Of a stretch of DNA of 64,000 nucleotides, positions 32,881 through 43,471 are shown piece by piece. Each line of letters begins with the position of its first letter. Positions within the stretch are counted from its first letter, which is position 1. A program made the translations under genes and the position numbers. Under the pieces are notes generated by a model. That model was not told the origin of the DNA. It did no database searches and worked only from the letters and a program-made list of their open reading frames with translations. The DNA lies in contig NZ_FWWW01000072.1 of assembly GCF_900176135.1 (NCBI RefSeq), forward strand, positions 1 through 64,000, in the 5' to 3' direction. The stretch is from Hymenobacter roseosalivarius DSM 11622. GTDB lineage: Bacteria; Bacteroidota; Bacteroidia; Cytophagales; Hymenobacteraceae.

Positions 32881-35202
32881 TTATTTGGTGACCAGCTTAT
32901 CTACTTCTGTCTGATTGACCTGCACAGGGTACTGGGTGCGCAGCTGCTTCAGCCATTCCTTTTCCAGATAGTTCTGATAGTCGGAAGTAGCCTGACCGCG
33001 GGTTTCAGATAGAATCTTGGGCCCGGCTGGCAATGCTTTCTCAATGGTAACCGCGTAATAGCGGCCATCTTTCTGCACCGGATAGGTGCCTGCGCCGCGG
33101 CCCATTACCTCATCTACAACCTTGCTGTCGCCCTTCTGGAAGCTCTGCTTCGTGATCTGCACGGCCAGTGGATTCTTCGCATTCAGGTTTTCTTCCAATA
33201 CAGCGGTGTTCGTACTGGTCAGGGTAAGCAGAGTCGAAGCATCGGTGGCCGGCGAAGTCGATGTCCTAGTGCTGATGCGGCTGGCTGACACGCCCTTGCC
33301 CGTTAGGTAAGTGGCTACGGCGGCAGCCCGGCGCTGGGCCAAAGCGGCTGATTCGCCGCGCTTTACCCGGCCAGCCACGGTCAAACTCAGGGTTGTATCT
33401 GTCGCCAGGTTTGTAGCCAAACGGTCGAGGCTGGCTTGGCTGGGGGGCAAAATAGTGGCCTGACTCGCGCGGAAGGCTACTGGAGCCGGCGTATTGCGGG
33501 TCAACTCAAAGCGGCCCGTCGCCAGTTGCTTTTGAGCCTGGGCCAGCAAAGCCGGCGAGGCCGCGCTGATCATTGTGGCCTGCACGCGCGGGCCCCACTG
33601 GTAGTTGGCCTGGTTGGCGGTAAAAAACCGCTGCAGGCCCACAGTGTCCGTCAGCGCCTTCAACCACACCTTCTCATCCATCAGCTGGAAAAGCAGAATA
33701 CCATCGCGGTACTCTTTTACCAACATGCGGTAGTCTTCGTACTTCGTGTCGAGGTTAGTTTTTTCGAATTCCGTCAGGCTTTGGTCCACGTACTGATCGT
33801 AGAGCTGCTGCATCACGAAGCGCGGATCGGCACCGGCGCGCGGGCGCTGGCTTTGCTGCACGTAAGCCAGAAAATCCTTGGTCAGATATGGCTTGCCTTT
33901 AATGGTAAGCAGCGGCGCGTCGCCGCTCACTGTCGTCTCGCCTTTCTTCCGCTTCCCGCTTGGAAATTTGGCTAGAAAGGCGTCTGACTTAAAGCGACCA
34001 TTTACCAGCGCCGTATCAGCCTGCGCCAATAAGGCATCACGCACGACGGGCATTTCTACGAGTTGATTCTCCTGCCGGATGCGCTTGAGAAAAGCCGCAC
34101 GGTTTAGCTCCGAGCGGGAGTCTTTGGCTACTTTGCTCTTGAGCGTGGGTGCCATCGTCTCAAAGGAGGGTACCGGCTGTTTTTCAATTAGCTTAATGAT
34201 GTGCCAGCCGTACGGCGTCTGGACCGGAGCCGCGATATCGCCGGGCTTCTGGAGCTTAAAAGCTACCTCCTCGAAGCTCGGAATCATGCGCCCTGTGCCG
34301 AAAGCGGGTAGCTCGCCACCATTGGCGGCTGAGCCAGCATCTTCCGAAAACTGCGTTACCAGCTTGTCCCAGTCTTCGCGCCGACGCAAGCGGGAGTACA
34401 GCTCGTCTACTTTCTTTTTAGCGGTTACGGAGTCGGCCTTGGGCATGCCGGGTGTGGCCCGAATCATAAGGTGCGCTACCTTAATCTCACCCTGGGCCGT
34501 CCGCACGTCATTTACTTTAATGATGTGGTAGCCAAAGCGCGTCCGAACCGGTGCCGATACTTCGCCGGCTTTTGTCTTATACGCTACGTTCTCAAATGGA
34601 TAAACCATCTGCATAGCCGTAAAGTAGCCGAGCTGCCCGCCATTGTCGCGCGCCGAAGGGTCTTCGGACGCCTGGCGGGCTACCTGGTTGAAATCTTCCC
34701 CGCTGGTGACGCGCTGGCGCAAAGCCACCGCCCTCTGGTAGGCTGCCAAGGTATCCCGCGGGTCAGCATCGGGGGCCACGCGCACCAGAATATGGGAGGC
34801 GCTAATTTCCTTGCTCAACCGGTCGTAAGCCTCGCGCACGAGCTGATCCGTCACGCTTTTCTCGGTGAGGTAAGGTTGGGCCAGCTGCTGCCTGTAGCCA
34901 TCCAGCTCCCGTTGAAAAGCCTGCGTAGTGTCTATGCCTCGCTGCTCGGCTTCCAGTACTTTGAGCTTAAAGTTGGTATAGAGGTCGAGGTATTCCGTCA
35001 CGTTGGCGCGGGTCCCGAAATCGGGAGCCGTCGCGTTGTTTTTTCGGTATACGTAGGCAAATTCCGAGGCTGGTACTACTTGCTTCCCCAGCGTAACTAC
35101 CGCCGGCTGCCTGGCGGCAGAAGTGGTTGATTTGGTAGACTGGCATCCGACGGCCAGTAGCGCGCCGGCCGCGAGGCTGGCGTACAAAATGCGTTTGGGC
35201 AT
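32881..35202 (-). CDS. lipoprotein foldase with two parvulin domains and an OmpA-like segment
   Basis: ATG 35202 (MPKRILYASLAAGALLAVGC) begins a lipoprotein signal with lipobox LAVGC; the open frame to 35238 is less likely. The 773-residue product has an N-terminal SurA-like helical region, a parvulin domain at about 120-230 (ISASHILVRVAPDADPRDT) and another at about 230-340 (IKVAHLMIRATPG). Later, around 600-650, comes SLTVAGRVKRGESAALAQRRAAAVATYL, the spacing of an OmpA peptidoglycan-binding motif. It would help fold envelope proteins and might dock near the cell wall. Confidence 0.88.
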   Translation of the reverse strand: MPKRILYASLAAGALLAVGCQSTKSTTSAARQPAVVTLGKQVVPASEFAYVYRKNNATAPDFGTRANVTEYLDLYTNFKLKVLEAEQRGIDTTQAFQRELDGYRQQLAQPYLTEKSVTDQLVREAYDRLSKEISASHILVRVAPDADPRDTLAAYQRAVALRQRVTSGEDFNQVARQASEDPSARDNGGQLGYFTAMQMVYPFENVAYKTKAGEVSAPVRTRFGYHIIKVNDVRTAQGEIKVAHLMIRATPGMPKADSVTAKKKVDELYSRLRRREDWDKLVTQFSEDAGSAANGGELPAFGTGRMIPSFEEVAFKLQKPGDIAAPVQTPYGWHIIKLIEKQPVPSFETMAPTLKSKVAKDSRSELNRAAFLKRIRQENQLVEMPVVRDALLAQADTALVNGRFKSDAFLAKFPSGKRKKGETTVSGDAPLLTIKGKPYLTKDFLAYVQQSQRPRAGADPRFVMQQLYDQYVDQSLTEFEKTNLDTKYEDYRMLVKEYRDGILLFQLMDEKVWLKALTDTVGLQRFFTANQANYQWGPRVQATMISAASPALLAQAQKQLATGRFELTRNTPAPVAFRASQATILPPSQASLDRLATNLATDTTLSLTVAGRVKRGESAALAQRRAAAVATYLTGKGVSASRISTRTSTSPATDASTLLTLTSTNTAVLEENLNAKNPLAVQITKQSFQKGDSKVVDEVMGRGAGTYPVQKDGRYYAVTIEKALPAGPKILSETRGQATSDYQNYLEKEWLKQLRTQYPVQVNQTEVDKLVTK

Positions 35203-35324
35203 AAAGAAAATAAGATGCGACACGAACAATGACTTCACGGTAACCCTCAGGGCCGGGTCGTTGCCAGATGCAATTTTACGGATTTTTTTTGCCTAACTCA
35301 CCGCGCTATCAAACTGAGCGTGTA

Positions 35325-35357
35325 CAAAAAAGCCCCCCAGGGCTGGGGGGCTTTTTG
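35325..35357. terminator. terminator after the RsbW-like gene
   Basis: CAAAAAAGCCCCCCAG and its complement CTGGGGGGCTTTTTG form an almost loopless palindrome 18 bp past the stop codon at 35375. TGGGGGGCT is present on each strand. Confidence 0.85.
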
Positions 35358-35374
35358 AAAATCAGAACGCTGAA

Positions 35375-35788
35375 CTAAATAACTTTCTTGTAGAGCCGGC
35401 AAACGTTGTGGTTGCCTGAGGAAGAAAACTCCACGCGGTCCATAATGCGGTTAACCAGCGCCATCCCTACGCCACCTTTCTTACCCAAGCGAATATGCTC
35501 CAGCAAATCGGGCTCCCGAAAGCTGGAAGGCTGGTAAGATTCTTTGCTGTCATCCTCTATCTCAATGCCGAACATATGGTCTTCCATAGCCAGCTTGAGT
35601 TGCAGGAACTGCGTTTCATTCTCGGCATTGGCATGGATAATCAGATTGGCTACGACCTCATCAACCGCCAGTACAATCTGATTGACGTGCAATTCGGATA
35701 AGTGGTAAACAGCCAGATAGTCGCTCACGAAGTCGCGCACTGTCTTCAGGTTGGCTCGGCTACAACTAATGCGAATCGCGTTCTTCAT
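35375..35788 (-). CDS. RsbW-type serine kinase / anti-sigma ATPase
   Basis: A 137-residue HATPase_c_2 protein of the RsbW/SpoIIAB kind, which phosphorylates a STAS partner and in other phyla binds a sigma factor. The N box is LAVDEVVANLIIHAN, the G1-type DDS motif is IEIEDDS, and the G2-type box is KKGGVGMALVNRIMD. It is third in the PP2C-STAS-RsbW operon, read right to left, and ends at the terminator at 35325. Confidence 0.88.
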   Translation of the reverse strand: MKNAIRISCSRANLKTVRDFVSDYLAVYHLSELHVNQIVLAVDEVVANLIIHANAENETQFLQLKLAMEDHMFGIEIEDDSKESYQPSSFREPDLLEHIRLGKKGGVGMALVNRIMDRVEFSSSGNHNVCRLYKKVI

Positions 35789-35809
35789 CCCCTCGTTGCG
35801 CTGAAAGAC

Positions 35810-36148
35810 TTATATGGCAGTGGCTTCCGATTCGGAAGGTACGATGGTCATCAGCGTATCTAACCCCAAAATCTCAAATACGTTATGCACTTTCTCTTGC
35901 ATATTAAAAAATACCAATTTTACATTGGCATCCTGGAAGCGCTGTAAGTGTGAGATGAATACGCCCAGGCCCGCCGAGGAAATGTAGTTAAGGCGCTGGC
36001 AATCAATTAATACTTTCTGATGATTCAGGACTTCAGACTTGGTCAGTTCCGTGTCAAGAATCACAGAAGAGCTGGCATCCAACTCGCCATCGAGGCTGAG
36101 CGTGAGCGTGTGCGCGGTGGTTTGTTGCGTGATTTTCATAGGACCCAT
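35810..36148 (-). CDS. STAS-domain anti-sigma-factor antagonist (RsbV/SpoIIAA-like)
   Basis: A 112-residue STAS protein. The phosphorylation loop reads LNYISSAGLGVFISHL, with candidate phospho-serines at 57/58, matching the YISSAGL form seen in BtrV-like antagonists. ATG 36148 or 36139 could start it. The RsbW-like kinase should phosphorylate it and the PP2C phosphatase upstream should remove the phosphate. The gap to the phosphatase is 5 bp, so the genes are translationally close. Confidence 0.9.
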   Translation of the reverse strand: MGPMKITQQTTAHTLTLSLDGELDASSSVILDTELTKSEVLNHQKVLIDCQRLNYISSAGLGVFISHLQRFQDANVKLVFFNMQEKVHNVFEILGLDTLMTIVPSESEATAI

Positions 36149-36153
36149 CTACG

Positions 36154-38250
36154 TCAGACGGTTGGTTCTGGTTGGGACGCACGGAACTTGATAACCAGTA
36201 AGGTCTGGTCGTCGTGCATTGGTTGGCCACGGCTGAATTCGGCCAGGTCTTCCAGAATCATATTTTTGATTTCATCGGCCTCGAGGTAATACGTGCGCTC
36301 CAGCATCTGTTGCAAGCGCTCCTCACCGTATTCTTCCTTATTTGTCCCCCGCGCCTCCACAATGCCATCCGTGTAGATTACCATTACGTCGCCGGGGTTG
36401 TAGTCGTAGAACTGGTTTTTAATATGTTTCTCGTACGAGTCGTGGCGAATGATGCCTAACCCTAGCCCCGCCGTGTGGAAGTAAGACACTTCCTCCTTGA
36501 TGGAGTGATAGTACAAGGTGTGACAATGGCCGGCGCGTGCAAAAACGAAGCCACGGTTCTCATAATCTATTATATATAGAGATGCTGTAATAAACGACGA
36601 CTTTTCGAGGCAATGGATAAGTGCTTTATTAGCCATTGCCATGAACTTGCTGGGCACCGGAAACTTTTCGCGCTCATTGCGGGCTAGCGGGTTCTCTTGC
36701 ATCAACGCATGGAAAATGCCTTTCATCTGCGCCATATGGAAGGCCGCCGTAATACCCTTGCCCGATACATCACCGATAAGAATAGCCAAGCGCTGACCCG
36801 GCAAGTGCAGAAAGTCGTAAAAATCGCCTCCCACCTCCTTGGCAGCCAGCGCATGCGAGCTGATTTCGAACCAATTGTCAATCGGTAGGTCTTTGGGAAT
36901 CAAGCTTTCCTGTACCGTAGACGCGATTTTTAACTCCTCTTGGACGCGCTCATTCTGAATAGAAGCAGCTACCAGCTGTAGGTTTTCGATGCTGAGGATA
37001 GTCTGGCTGGTAAAGGTTTGCAGAATGCCCAGGTTCTCGCGGTCAAAGCCTTGAGGCTGGTTTTTTAGCATATATAATGCCCCGTACTGGCGCTTCGCGG
37101 AGCGCAAAGGCATCACGATAAGCGAACCGAAGGGCAATTCTAAGCCGCGGAAGCCGCTGCTGTGCGGCAGGTCATTATTCAGGTACTCAATGTGCCCCAA
37201 GTTATAATCGGCCAGCAGCCCCCGAATGGCAGTGCATTGCTCCTCCGTAATATGGTAGCGCTGGCCCTTATATGCTTCGTCTCTTGCTTCTACATCGAGC
37301 CAGGCGGCGTCAGCTTCCACGGTTTGCACTGTTGCGTCGAAGAGCATACTGTACACGTCTTCCTCTGTTTGCCCGCGCTGAATAAGCTGTGTAAGACGTT
37401 GCAGGCTCAAAATTTCCTCCCGCTTCTGCTCAAAGACGCCTGCCGTTGGCAAATTGGAGAATGTGACAAACAGCCCCATTACAGCATAAAATGCCGCGAA
37501 AAACACCGTGAGCAGCAAGAAAGCATGCTGAGGTTCGGGCGCTATCAGTTTGGGGTCGTACTGAACCCGTACGAAGTAGGCCACAAAAATGGTCATGCAC
37601 AGCAGGATAGCCAGCTGCATGAATACCACTTCCCACTTCTGCCGCCGGTTCAGATATGCTACCCACTTTTGGTTGCCGCTCAGATATACGCCAAAAATGG
37701 CTAACCCACCAATAACCAGCAGCGATAAGGGGGTAGGCAACTCCCAACCCGAAAGCTGAAATAGCAGCGTACCACCTAATAGGATTTCAAAAAGCTCCCA
37801 CTCGCGGCGCAGCCTGCCCGAAGATCTGAACAGCACCAAGGACCGCCATGTGTAGGCGGTGCTGGCCAAGAATAGAATAAACAGCCCTAAGTTAATAGTG
37901 TAAATCACCGCGAAAAAAGTGCGGTCACTGCTTGGCAGTTGGTATTGAACAAAGCGCTCCAGCAAGTGCAGGGCTACGCAAATGCTGGCCAGTATGCCTG
38001 GTCCGAGCACCAACCGACGAAACAACCCGACAAAGTCAGTGCCCCGTAAGGGATCAGGCTGGAGGCGGTAGTACATGAATACACCTGCCGCGAAAACGGC
38101 TTGGGCAACCAGCGTTACCCAATCGGGTGGAACTGGTAGGGAAGCTGTTGTCGGCGAGCCAGCGCGAAGAAGCGTACTAACCAGCAGCACGACCCAGCTT
38201 AGCAGTGTAAGGGGTAATAGCGTGGCTGTTAGCCTCTGGCTAGAGGGCAT
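36154..38250 (-). CDS. SpoIIE/RsbU-type PP2C phosphatase with multi-pass membrane and GAF sensor
   Basis: A 698-residue protein. The N-terminal 270 residues contain about seven hydrophobic segments (LLPLTLLSWVVLLVSTLL, AVFAAGVFMYY, TFFAVIYTINLGLFILFL and others). A GAF domain lies at about 290-440, with EADAAWLDVEARDEAYK and PFGSLIVMPLRSAKRQYGALYML. The C-terminal SpoIIE phosphatase domain has the metal-binding Asp in LIGDVSGKG, then YTDGIVEARGTNKEEYG and the final HDDQTLLVIKF. It dephosphorylates the STAS partner in response to a membrane or cytosolic signal. First gene of the operon. Confidence 0.92.
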   Translation of the reverse strand: MPSSQRLTATLLPLTLLSWVVLLVSTLLRAGSPTTASLPVPPDWVTLVAQAVFAAGVFMYYRLQPDPLRGTDFVGLFRRLVLGPGILASICVALHLLERFVQYQLPSSDRTFFAVIYTINLGLFILFLASTAYTWRSLVLFRSSGRLRREWELFEILLGGTLLFQLSGWELPTPLSLLVIGGLAIFGVYLSGNQKWVAYLNRRQKWEVVFMQLAILLCMTIFVAYFVRVQYDPKLIAPEPQHAFLLLTVFFAAFYAVMGLFVTFSNLPTAGVFEQKREEILSLQRLTQLIQRGQTEEDVYSMLFDATVQTVEADAAWLDVEARDEAYKGQRYHITEEQCTAIRGLLADYNLGHIEYLNNDLPHSSGFRGLELPFGSLIVMPLRSAKRQYGALYMLKNQPQGFDRENLGILQTFTSQTILSIENLQLVAASIQNERVQEELKIASTVQESLIPKDLPIDNWFEISSHALAAKEVGGDFYDFLHLPGQRLAILIGDVSGKGITAAFHMAQMKGIFHALMQENPLARNEREKFPVPSKFMAMANKALIHCLEKSSFITASLYIIDYENRGFVFARAGHCHTLYYHSIKEEVSYFHTAGLGLGIIRHDSYEKHIKNQFYDYNPGDVMVIYTDGIVEARGTNKEEYGEERLQQMLERTYYLEADEIKNMILEDLAEFSRGQPMHDDQTLLVIKFRASQPEPTV

Positions 38251-38570
38251 AGAGAGTAATTAAGTACAAATTGCGCGCAAAAAGAAAAGACAAGGGCAAA
38301 CGGAAATATTGAGCAAGATAAAGCCTTAATAGATAAATATAGAGCGGCGCATCTTTTTCCCTGTTCAACGCTGACATTCAGAGCAGAATAGTTTTGAGTC
38401 AGCGCCACCTAAAGTAACCTAAATATGGATTAGATCATTACATATGATAAGGAGGGCCCTTTGTAAAATCTATTCTATGTATTTACCCGCTGTTTTTTGA
38501 GTGCAAATACGAGGTAGGAGCTCCGGGCTTGTCTCAGAAATCTTACGTTAAATGCTTGTATGCATAAGCC
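38251..38570. other. AT-rich intergenic region with no gene seen
   Basis: About 320 bp between the partner-switching operon start and the guaB terminator. It is AT-rich and must hold the operon promoter on the minus strand, but no good TAnnTTTG box is visible. No repeat or coding signal noticed. Confidence 0.6.
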
Positions 38571-38602
38571 AAAAAGGCCATCCGCTTTGCAGCGAATGGC
38601 CT
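38571..38602 (-). terminator. guaB terminator
   Basis: AGGCCATCCGCT pairs with AGCGAATGGCCT across a short TTGC loop. On the minus strand a T-run follows. It is 28 bp past the guaB stop codon. Confidence 0.82.
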
Positions 38603-38629
38603 AGTATAATTCAATAAAGCCCTCCGCTT

Positions 38630-40126
<1,497 letters not shown>

Positions 40127-40137
40127 TTATTGCCGGG

Positions 40138-40145
40138 TAAAGCTA
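40138..40145 (-). promoter_or_regulatory. -7 promoter box (TAGCTTTA) of guaB
   Basis: Seven of eight positions match TAnnTTTG, on the minus strand, 35 bp before the ATG at 40102. Confidence 0.45.
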
Positions 40146-40321
40146 CGACGAAAAGTTGGGGTACATGGTCAGGAGGGGGAATCTTCTGATCAATAAACAG
40201 TGAAGAAAGAAATTAAAGGGGCTGAATAGGTTAGTGCCGCAGGAATTTGCCCCCCAGAGCAACCGCGTTACCCAGGTTTGAAACCAAGGATAAGGAACAG
40301 AACTAACAAGGGATAACATAC

Positions 40322-42862
40322 CTATTTTAAACCGTTTTGCCGCCGCGTCCCCCGCATAGGCTCTGCCTCCAGGGGGTTGTCGGGCCAATAATGCTTTGGA
40401 TAACGTCCACGCATATCCTTGCGCACTTCAAAGTAGCCCGTGGCCCAGAAGCTGCGCAAATCCCGGGTGACCTGTACTGGCCGATGGCCGGGCGAGAGCA
40501 GGTGCATGGTAAGCGGAATTTGCCCCCCAGCCACCCGAGGCGTGTCCAGCAGCCCAAATACTTCCTGCAAGCGCACCGCCAGCACCGGCGTTGTGGGGTC
40601 CGAATAATCGACGCGAATGCGCGAGCCGGTGGGCACTTCCAGGTGGGCGGGTGCCAAGCGGTCCAGCTCCTGACGCTGCGCCCAACCGCCGGGCAGCCAA
40701 TTTAATAGAGCCTCGCTTAAATCTAAACGATTTACCTCGGCAAGGGAGCGTAAGTTCGTGAGGTATGGCCCCAGCCACTCTGGTAATTGCTGTAATAAGG
40801 CGGTGTCTGATACCGCAGGCCACTCAGTAGGCGTCGCCTGATGAAGAAAAGCTAGTCGTTCACGCAGGTGTTGGGCCGATTCGCTCCACGGCAAGCGCCC
40901 GATGCCTAAGCTGCGCAGGCCCCTAAGTAGCGCCGTTGCCATGGCCACTGGATCGGGCTGGGGAAGGGGCTGGTCGGCGAGAACTAACGCTCCAAGGCGA
41001 CGCAGGCGGCGGGCAACTACGCGCCCAGCCGGATCATCCCAGCGCACCTCTTCCTGCGTGGTGATAAGGTCGGCAAAATGCTGTTCTAGCTCGGCTCGTT
41101 CGAGCGGCGCGGCCAGCACCGCACGCGGCGCGGCGGCATTGCCATCTAAGTGAGCTACGGCAAAAAACATGGTCTCCTGCCCAAAGTGCTCGGCGGGCAA
41201 TATGGCCCGCTGCCCGGTCACGAGGCGCACGCGTTCAGGTGTTTCGCGTTGGGCAAGGCGGTCGGGGTAGGCAAGGGCAGTAAGTAATCCAGCCGCGTCG
41301 GGCTCCAGCGGAGAGTTGGGCACAGCGGCGCGGTTGCGGAGCACAGCCGCTGCTTCGCGTACCCGATACAGGGCACCGTTATCCGGTATTAATCCGGGCA
41401 AGGGGGGGCGGCCCGTCATCAGGGCTTCGAGGCGGAGGCGCAAATCGGGCGGGGCAGGGGCACTATCGGCAGGGCGCAGCAAGTCGCGCTCGGTAAGCAA
41501 GGCCGCCAAGGCACAGGCCGTAGGACCGTGGCCAGCTTCTTTGCCCCGCAATACCAGATGCCCTAAGCGTGGCACCAACCCCAAACCTGCCAGCGCCCGA
41601 CCGTGTGGTGTAGGTGGGCCAGATGACAAAATGGCCCCCAGCCGCACTAGCAGGTCGCGCGCCTGAGCCAGGGCTGCGGTGGGTGGCGCATCGAGCCAGC
41701 GTAGGGCGGCCGGGTCGTAGGTACCCCAGAGGGCCAGCTCCAGAGCCAGGCTGCTCAGGTCGGCAGTGAGTATTTCGGGGGGCAAATGTGCGGGGCGCTC
41801 TGCTTGTTCGGCTTCCGTCCAAAGCCGCATGCAGGTACCCGGTCCCAATCGGCCGGCGCGGCCCCGGCGCTGGTCGGCGGCGGCCTGACTCACGGGCACG
41901 GTTTGCAAAGTGCTCAGGCCGGTCCGGGGCTCGAAGTGTGGCACGCGGGCGTAGCCGCCATCTATCACCACCCGCACGCCTTCAATAGTTAAGCTGGTTT
42001 CGGCAATGCTGGTAGCCAGCACGATTTTGCGCCGCCCGGCCGGGGCTGGTCGCAAAGCCGCATCCTGCTGCACGGCGGGCAGCTCGCCGTGCAGCACGTG
42101 TATATCAATAGTAGCTGCCAGCGTGCCAGACAGGCGCTCAGCCACCCGGCGCTGATCGGCCAGGCCGGGCAGAAACACCAGCACATCGCCGCTGGGGTGT
42201 TGGGTCAATGCTTCGCGAATAGCTGTTGGCACCAGCGCAGTCAGCCGCTCCGTAGGCCGGTTGCCAGCCGCTGCTACCCGACTGGGAGGCAAATAATGGG
42301 TGCTGACGGGGTGCTGAAGACCCGCGCTACGCACCACTGGTGCGCCGAGCCAGGTGCCCAAACGCTCAGCTTCCAGCGTAGCACTCATGATGAGAATGCG
42401 TAAGTCGGGCCGTAGTACTGCCTGAGCATCAAGGGCTAAGGCTAAGCCTAAGTCGGCCTGCACGCTGCGCTCATGAAACTCATCAAACAACACGGCAGCT
42501 ACACCCTCCAGGGCCGGATCATCCTGCAACATGCGGGTCAGAATGACCTCGGTAGCCACCTCAATGCGGGTTTTGGCCGAAATCCGGCTTTCCAATCGCA
42601 CCCGATACCCAACCGTGTGGCCCACTGGCTCACCCAGGAGTTGGGCCATGCGGGCCGCTGCCGCCCGCGCCGCCAGCCGCCGCGGCTCCAGCACAATAAT
42701 ACGCCCATTGGGCGGCATCCAAGAGGCATTTAGCAAAGCCAGTGGTACCAGCGTGGTTTTGCCCGCCCCCGGTGGCGCTTGCAACACGGCGCAATTGGTC
42801 GAGCCGAGCGTTGCAAGTAGCTCCGGCAAGGCTGCGCGAATGGGCAGATCAGGTAGCTGCAA
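40322..42862 (-). CDS. hrpB: ATP-dependent helicase HrpB
   Basis: DEAH-box-type helicase of 846 residues. Motif I is QAPPGAGKTTLVP, motif II is FDEFHERS, motif III is MSATLEA and motif VI is QRRGRAGRLGPG. The C-terminal HrpB domain ends FWATGYFEVRKDMRGRYPKHYWPDNPLEAEP, which separates it from HrpA. It starts at TTG 42862, as no ATG is available before the conserved LPIRAALPELL. HrpB proteins are widespread; the substrate is not firmly known. A palindromic repeat sits just upstream. Confidence 0.95.
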   Translation of the reverse strand: MQLPDLPIRAALPELLATLGSTNCAVLQAPPGAGKTTLVPLALLNASWMPPNGRIIVLEPRRLAARAAAARMAQLLGEPVGHTVGYRVRLESRISAKTRIEVATEVILTRMLQDDPALEGVAAVLFDEFHERSVQADLGLALALDAQAVLRPDLRILIMSATLEAERLGTWLGAPVVRSAGLQHPVSTHYLPPSRVAAAGNRPTERLTALVPTAIREALTQHPSGDVLVFLPGLADQRRVAERLSGTLAATIDIHVLHGELPAVQQDAALRPAPAGRRKIVLATSIAETSLTIEGVRVVIDGGYARVPHFEPRTGLSTLQTVPVSQAAADQRRGRAGRLGPGTCMRLWTEAEQAERPAHLPPEILTADLSSLALELALWGTYDPAALRWLDAPPTAALAQARDLLVRLGAILSSGPPTPHGRALAGLGLVPRLGHLVLRGKEAGHGPTACALAALLTERDLLRPADSAPAPPDLRLRLEALMTGRPPLPGLIPDNGALYRVREAAAVLRNRAAVPNSPLEPDAAGLLTALAYPDRLAQRETPERVRLVTGQRAILPAEHFGQETMFFAVAHLDGNAAAPRAVLAAPLERAELEQHFADLITTQEEVRWDDPAGRVVARRLRRLGALVLADQPLPQPDPVAMATALLRGLRSLGIGRLPWSESAQHLRERLAFLHQATPTEWPAVSDTALLQQLPEWLGPYLTNLRSLAEVNRLDLSEALLNWLPGGWAQRQELDRLAPAHLEVPTGSRIRVDYSDPTTPVLAVRLQEVFGLLDTPRVAGGQIPLTMHLLSPGHRPVQVTRDLRSFWATGYFEVRKDMRGRYPKHYWPDNPLEAEPMRGTRRQNGLK

Positions 42863-42907
42863 AACGTTATTTACTTGAAAGTCTTATTTAAAAAGTAGCT
42901 GCAAAAC

Positions 42908-43013
42908 AATTAGGCGGTCGTGCAGAGCAAAGCATCTCGCTCGCTGACACTGGATTAGCAATCAACCATAACTAGGCGAGATGCCTCACTTCGTTCTGCA
43001 TGACCACCTAATT
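42908..43013. repeat. palindromic intergenic repeat, family with 55679-55770
   Basis: Left arm 42908-42940 and right arm 42976-43013 are complementary with a few mismatches and a small length difference. The core GCAGAGC.AAGCATCTCG and its complement GAGATGC...GTTCTGCATGAC match the repeat at 55679-55770, so both belong to one family. It lies between hrpB and the rhodanese gene. Confidence 0.82.
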
Positions 43014-43039
43014 ATGGCGCTTCTTTGATATACACTTGC

Positions 43040-43363
43040 TTAATAAACTGCTACCGAAGGGTCTACCTGCACGCTCCAGGCGTGAATGCCGCCGCGTAGG
43101 TTCAGTAGATTAGTCAGGCCGTGGCGGTGCTGCAGATAAGTCAGGGCCTGAGCCGAGCGCACGCCATGGTGGCAGATCAAGACCACGGGCCGGTCGGTGG
43201 CCAACTCCTCTACGTGCTGCGGTATATCGCCCAAAGGCACAAGCAAGCTGTCCTCAATGTGGCAGTACTCGTATTCTTCCGGCTCGCGTACGTCCACGAG
43301 TTGCAGCGGCTCGCCGCGCTGGAGGCGTGCGTGCAGGTCTTGGGGCGTGAGTTCGGGGAGCAT
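43040..43363 (-). CDS. rhodanese-domain protein
   Basis: A single-domain rhodanese of 107 residues, taken from ATG 43363 (MLPELTPQDLHARLQRG); the frame is open to 43387. LQLVDVREPEEYEYCHI is the conserved entry. The active-site loop is ICHHGVRSAQ, with the sulfur-carrying Cys in CHHGVR, a thin variant of the CRxGxR loop. These proteins move sulfane sulfur. The divergent PnuC gene starts about 100 bp away. Confidence 0.9.
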   Translation of the reverse strand: MLPELTPQDLHARLQRGEPLQLVDVREPEEYEYCHIEDSLLVPLGDIPQHVEELATDRPVVLICHHGVRSAQALTYLQHRHGLTNLLNLRGGIHAWSVQVDPSVAVY

Positions 43364-43424
43364 AAAGGTTGGATGGGCTGGGGGCAAAAATGCGGTCTGA
43401 CGGCAAAAATACGGGAAGCCTTGC

Positions 43425-43432
43425 TACCTTCG
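43425..43432 (+). promoter_or_regulatory. -7 promoter box (TACCTTCG) of the PnuC-type gene
   Basis: Seven of eight match to TAnnTTTG. It lies inside the upstream part of the open frame, so translation must begin after it, at TTG 43454 or GTG 43472. Confidence 0.5.
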
Positions 43433-43471
43433 GCCACCCCAGAATATTTCCTATTGCCTAACCAACAGCGC

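Noticed and set aside
43121..43471. The N-terminal extension of the PnuC frame
   Set aside because: Runs opposite the rhodanese gene and across a -7 promoter box; hydrophilic sequence unlike PnuC.
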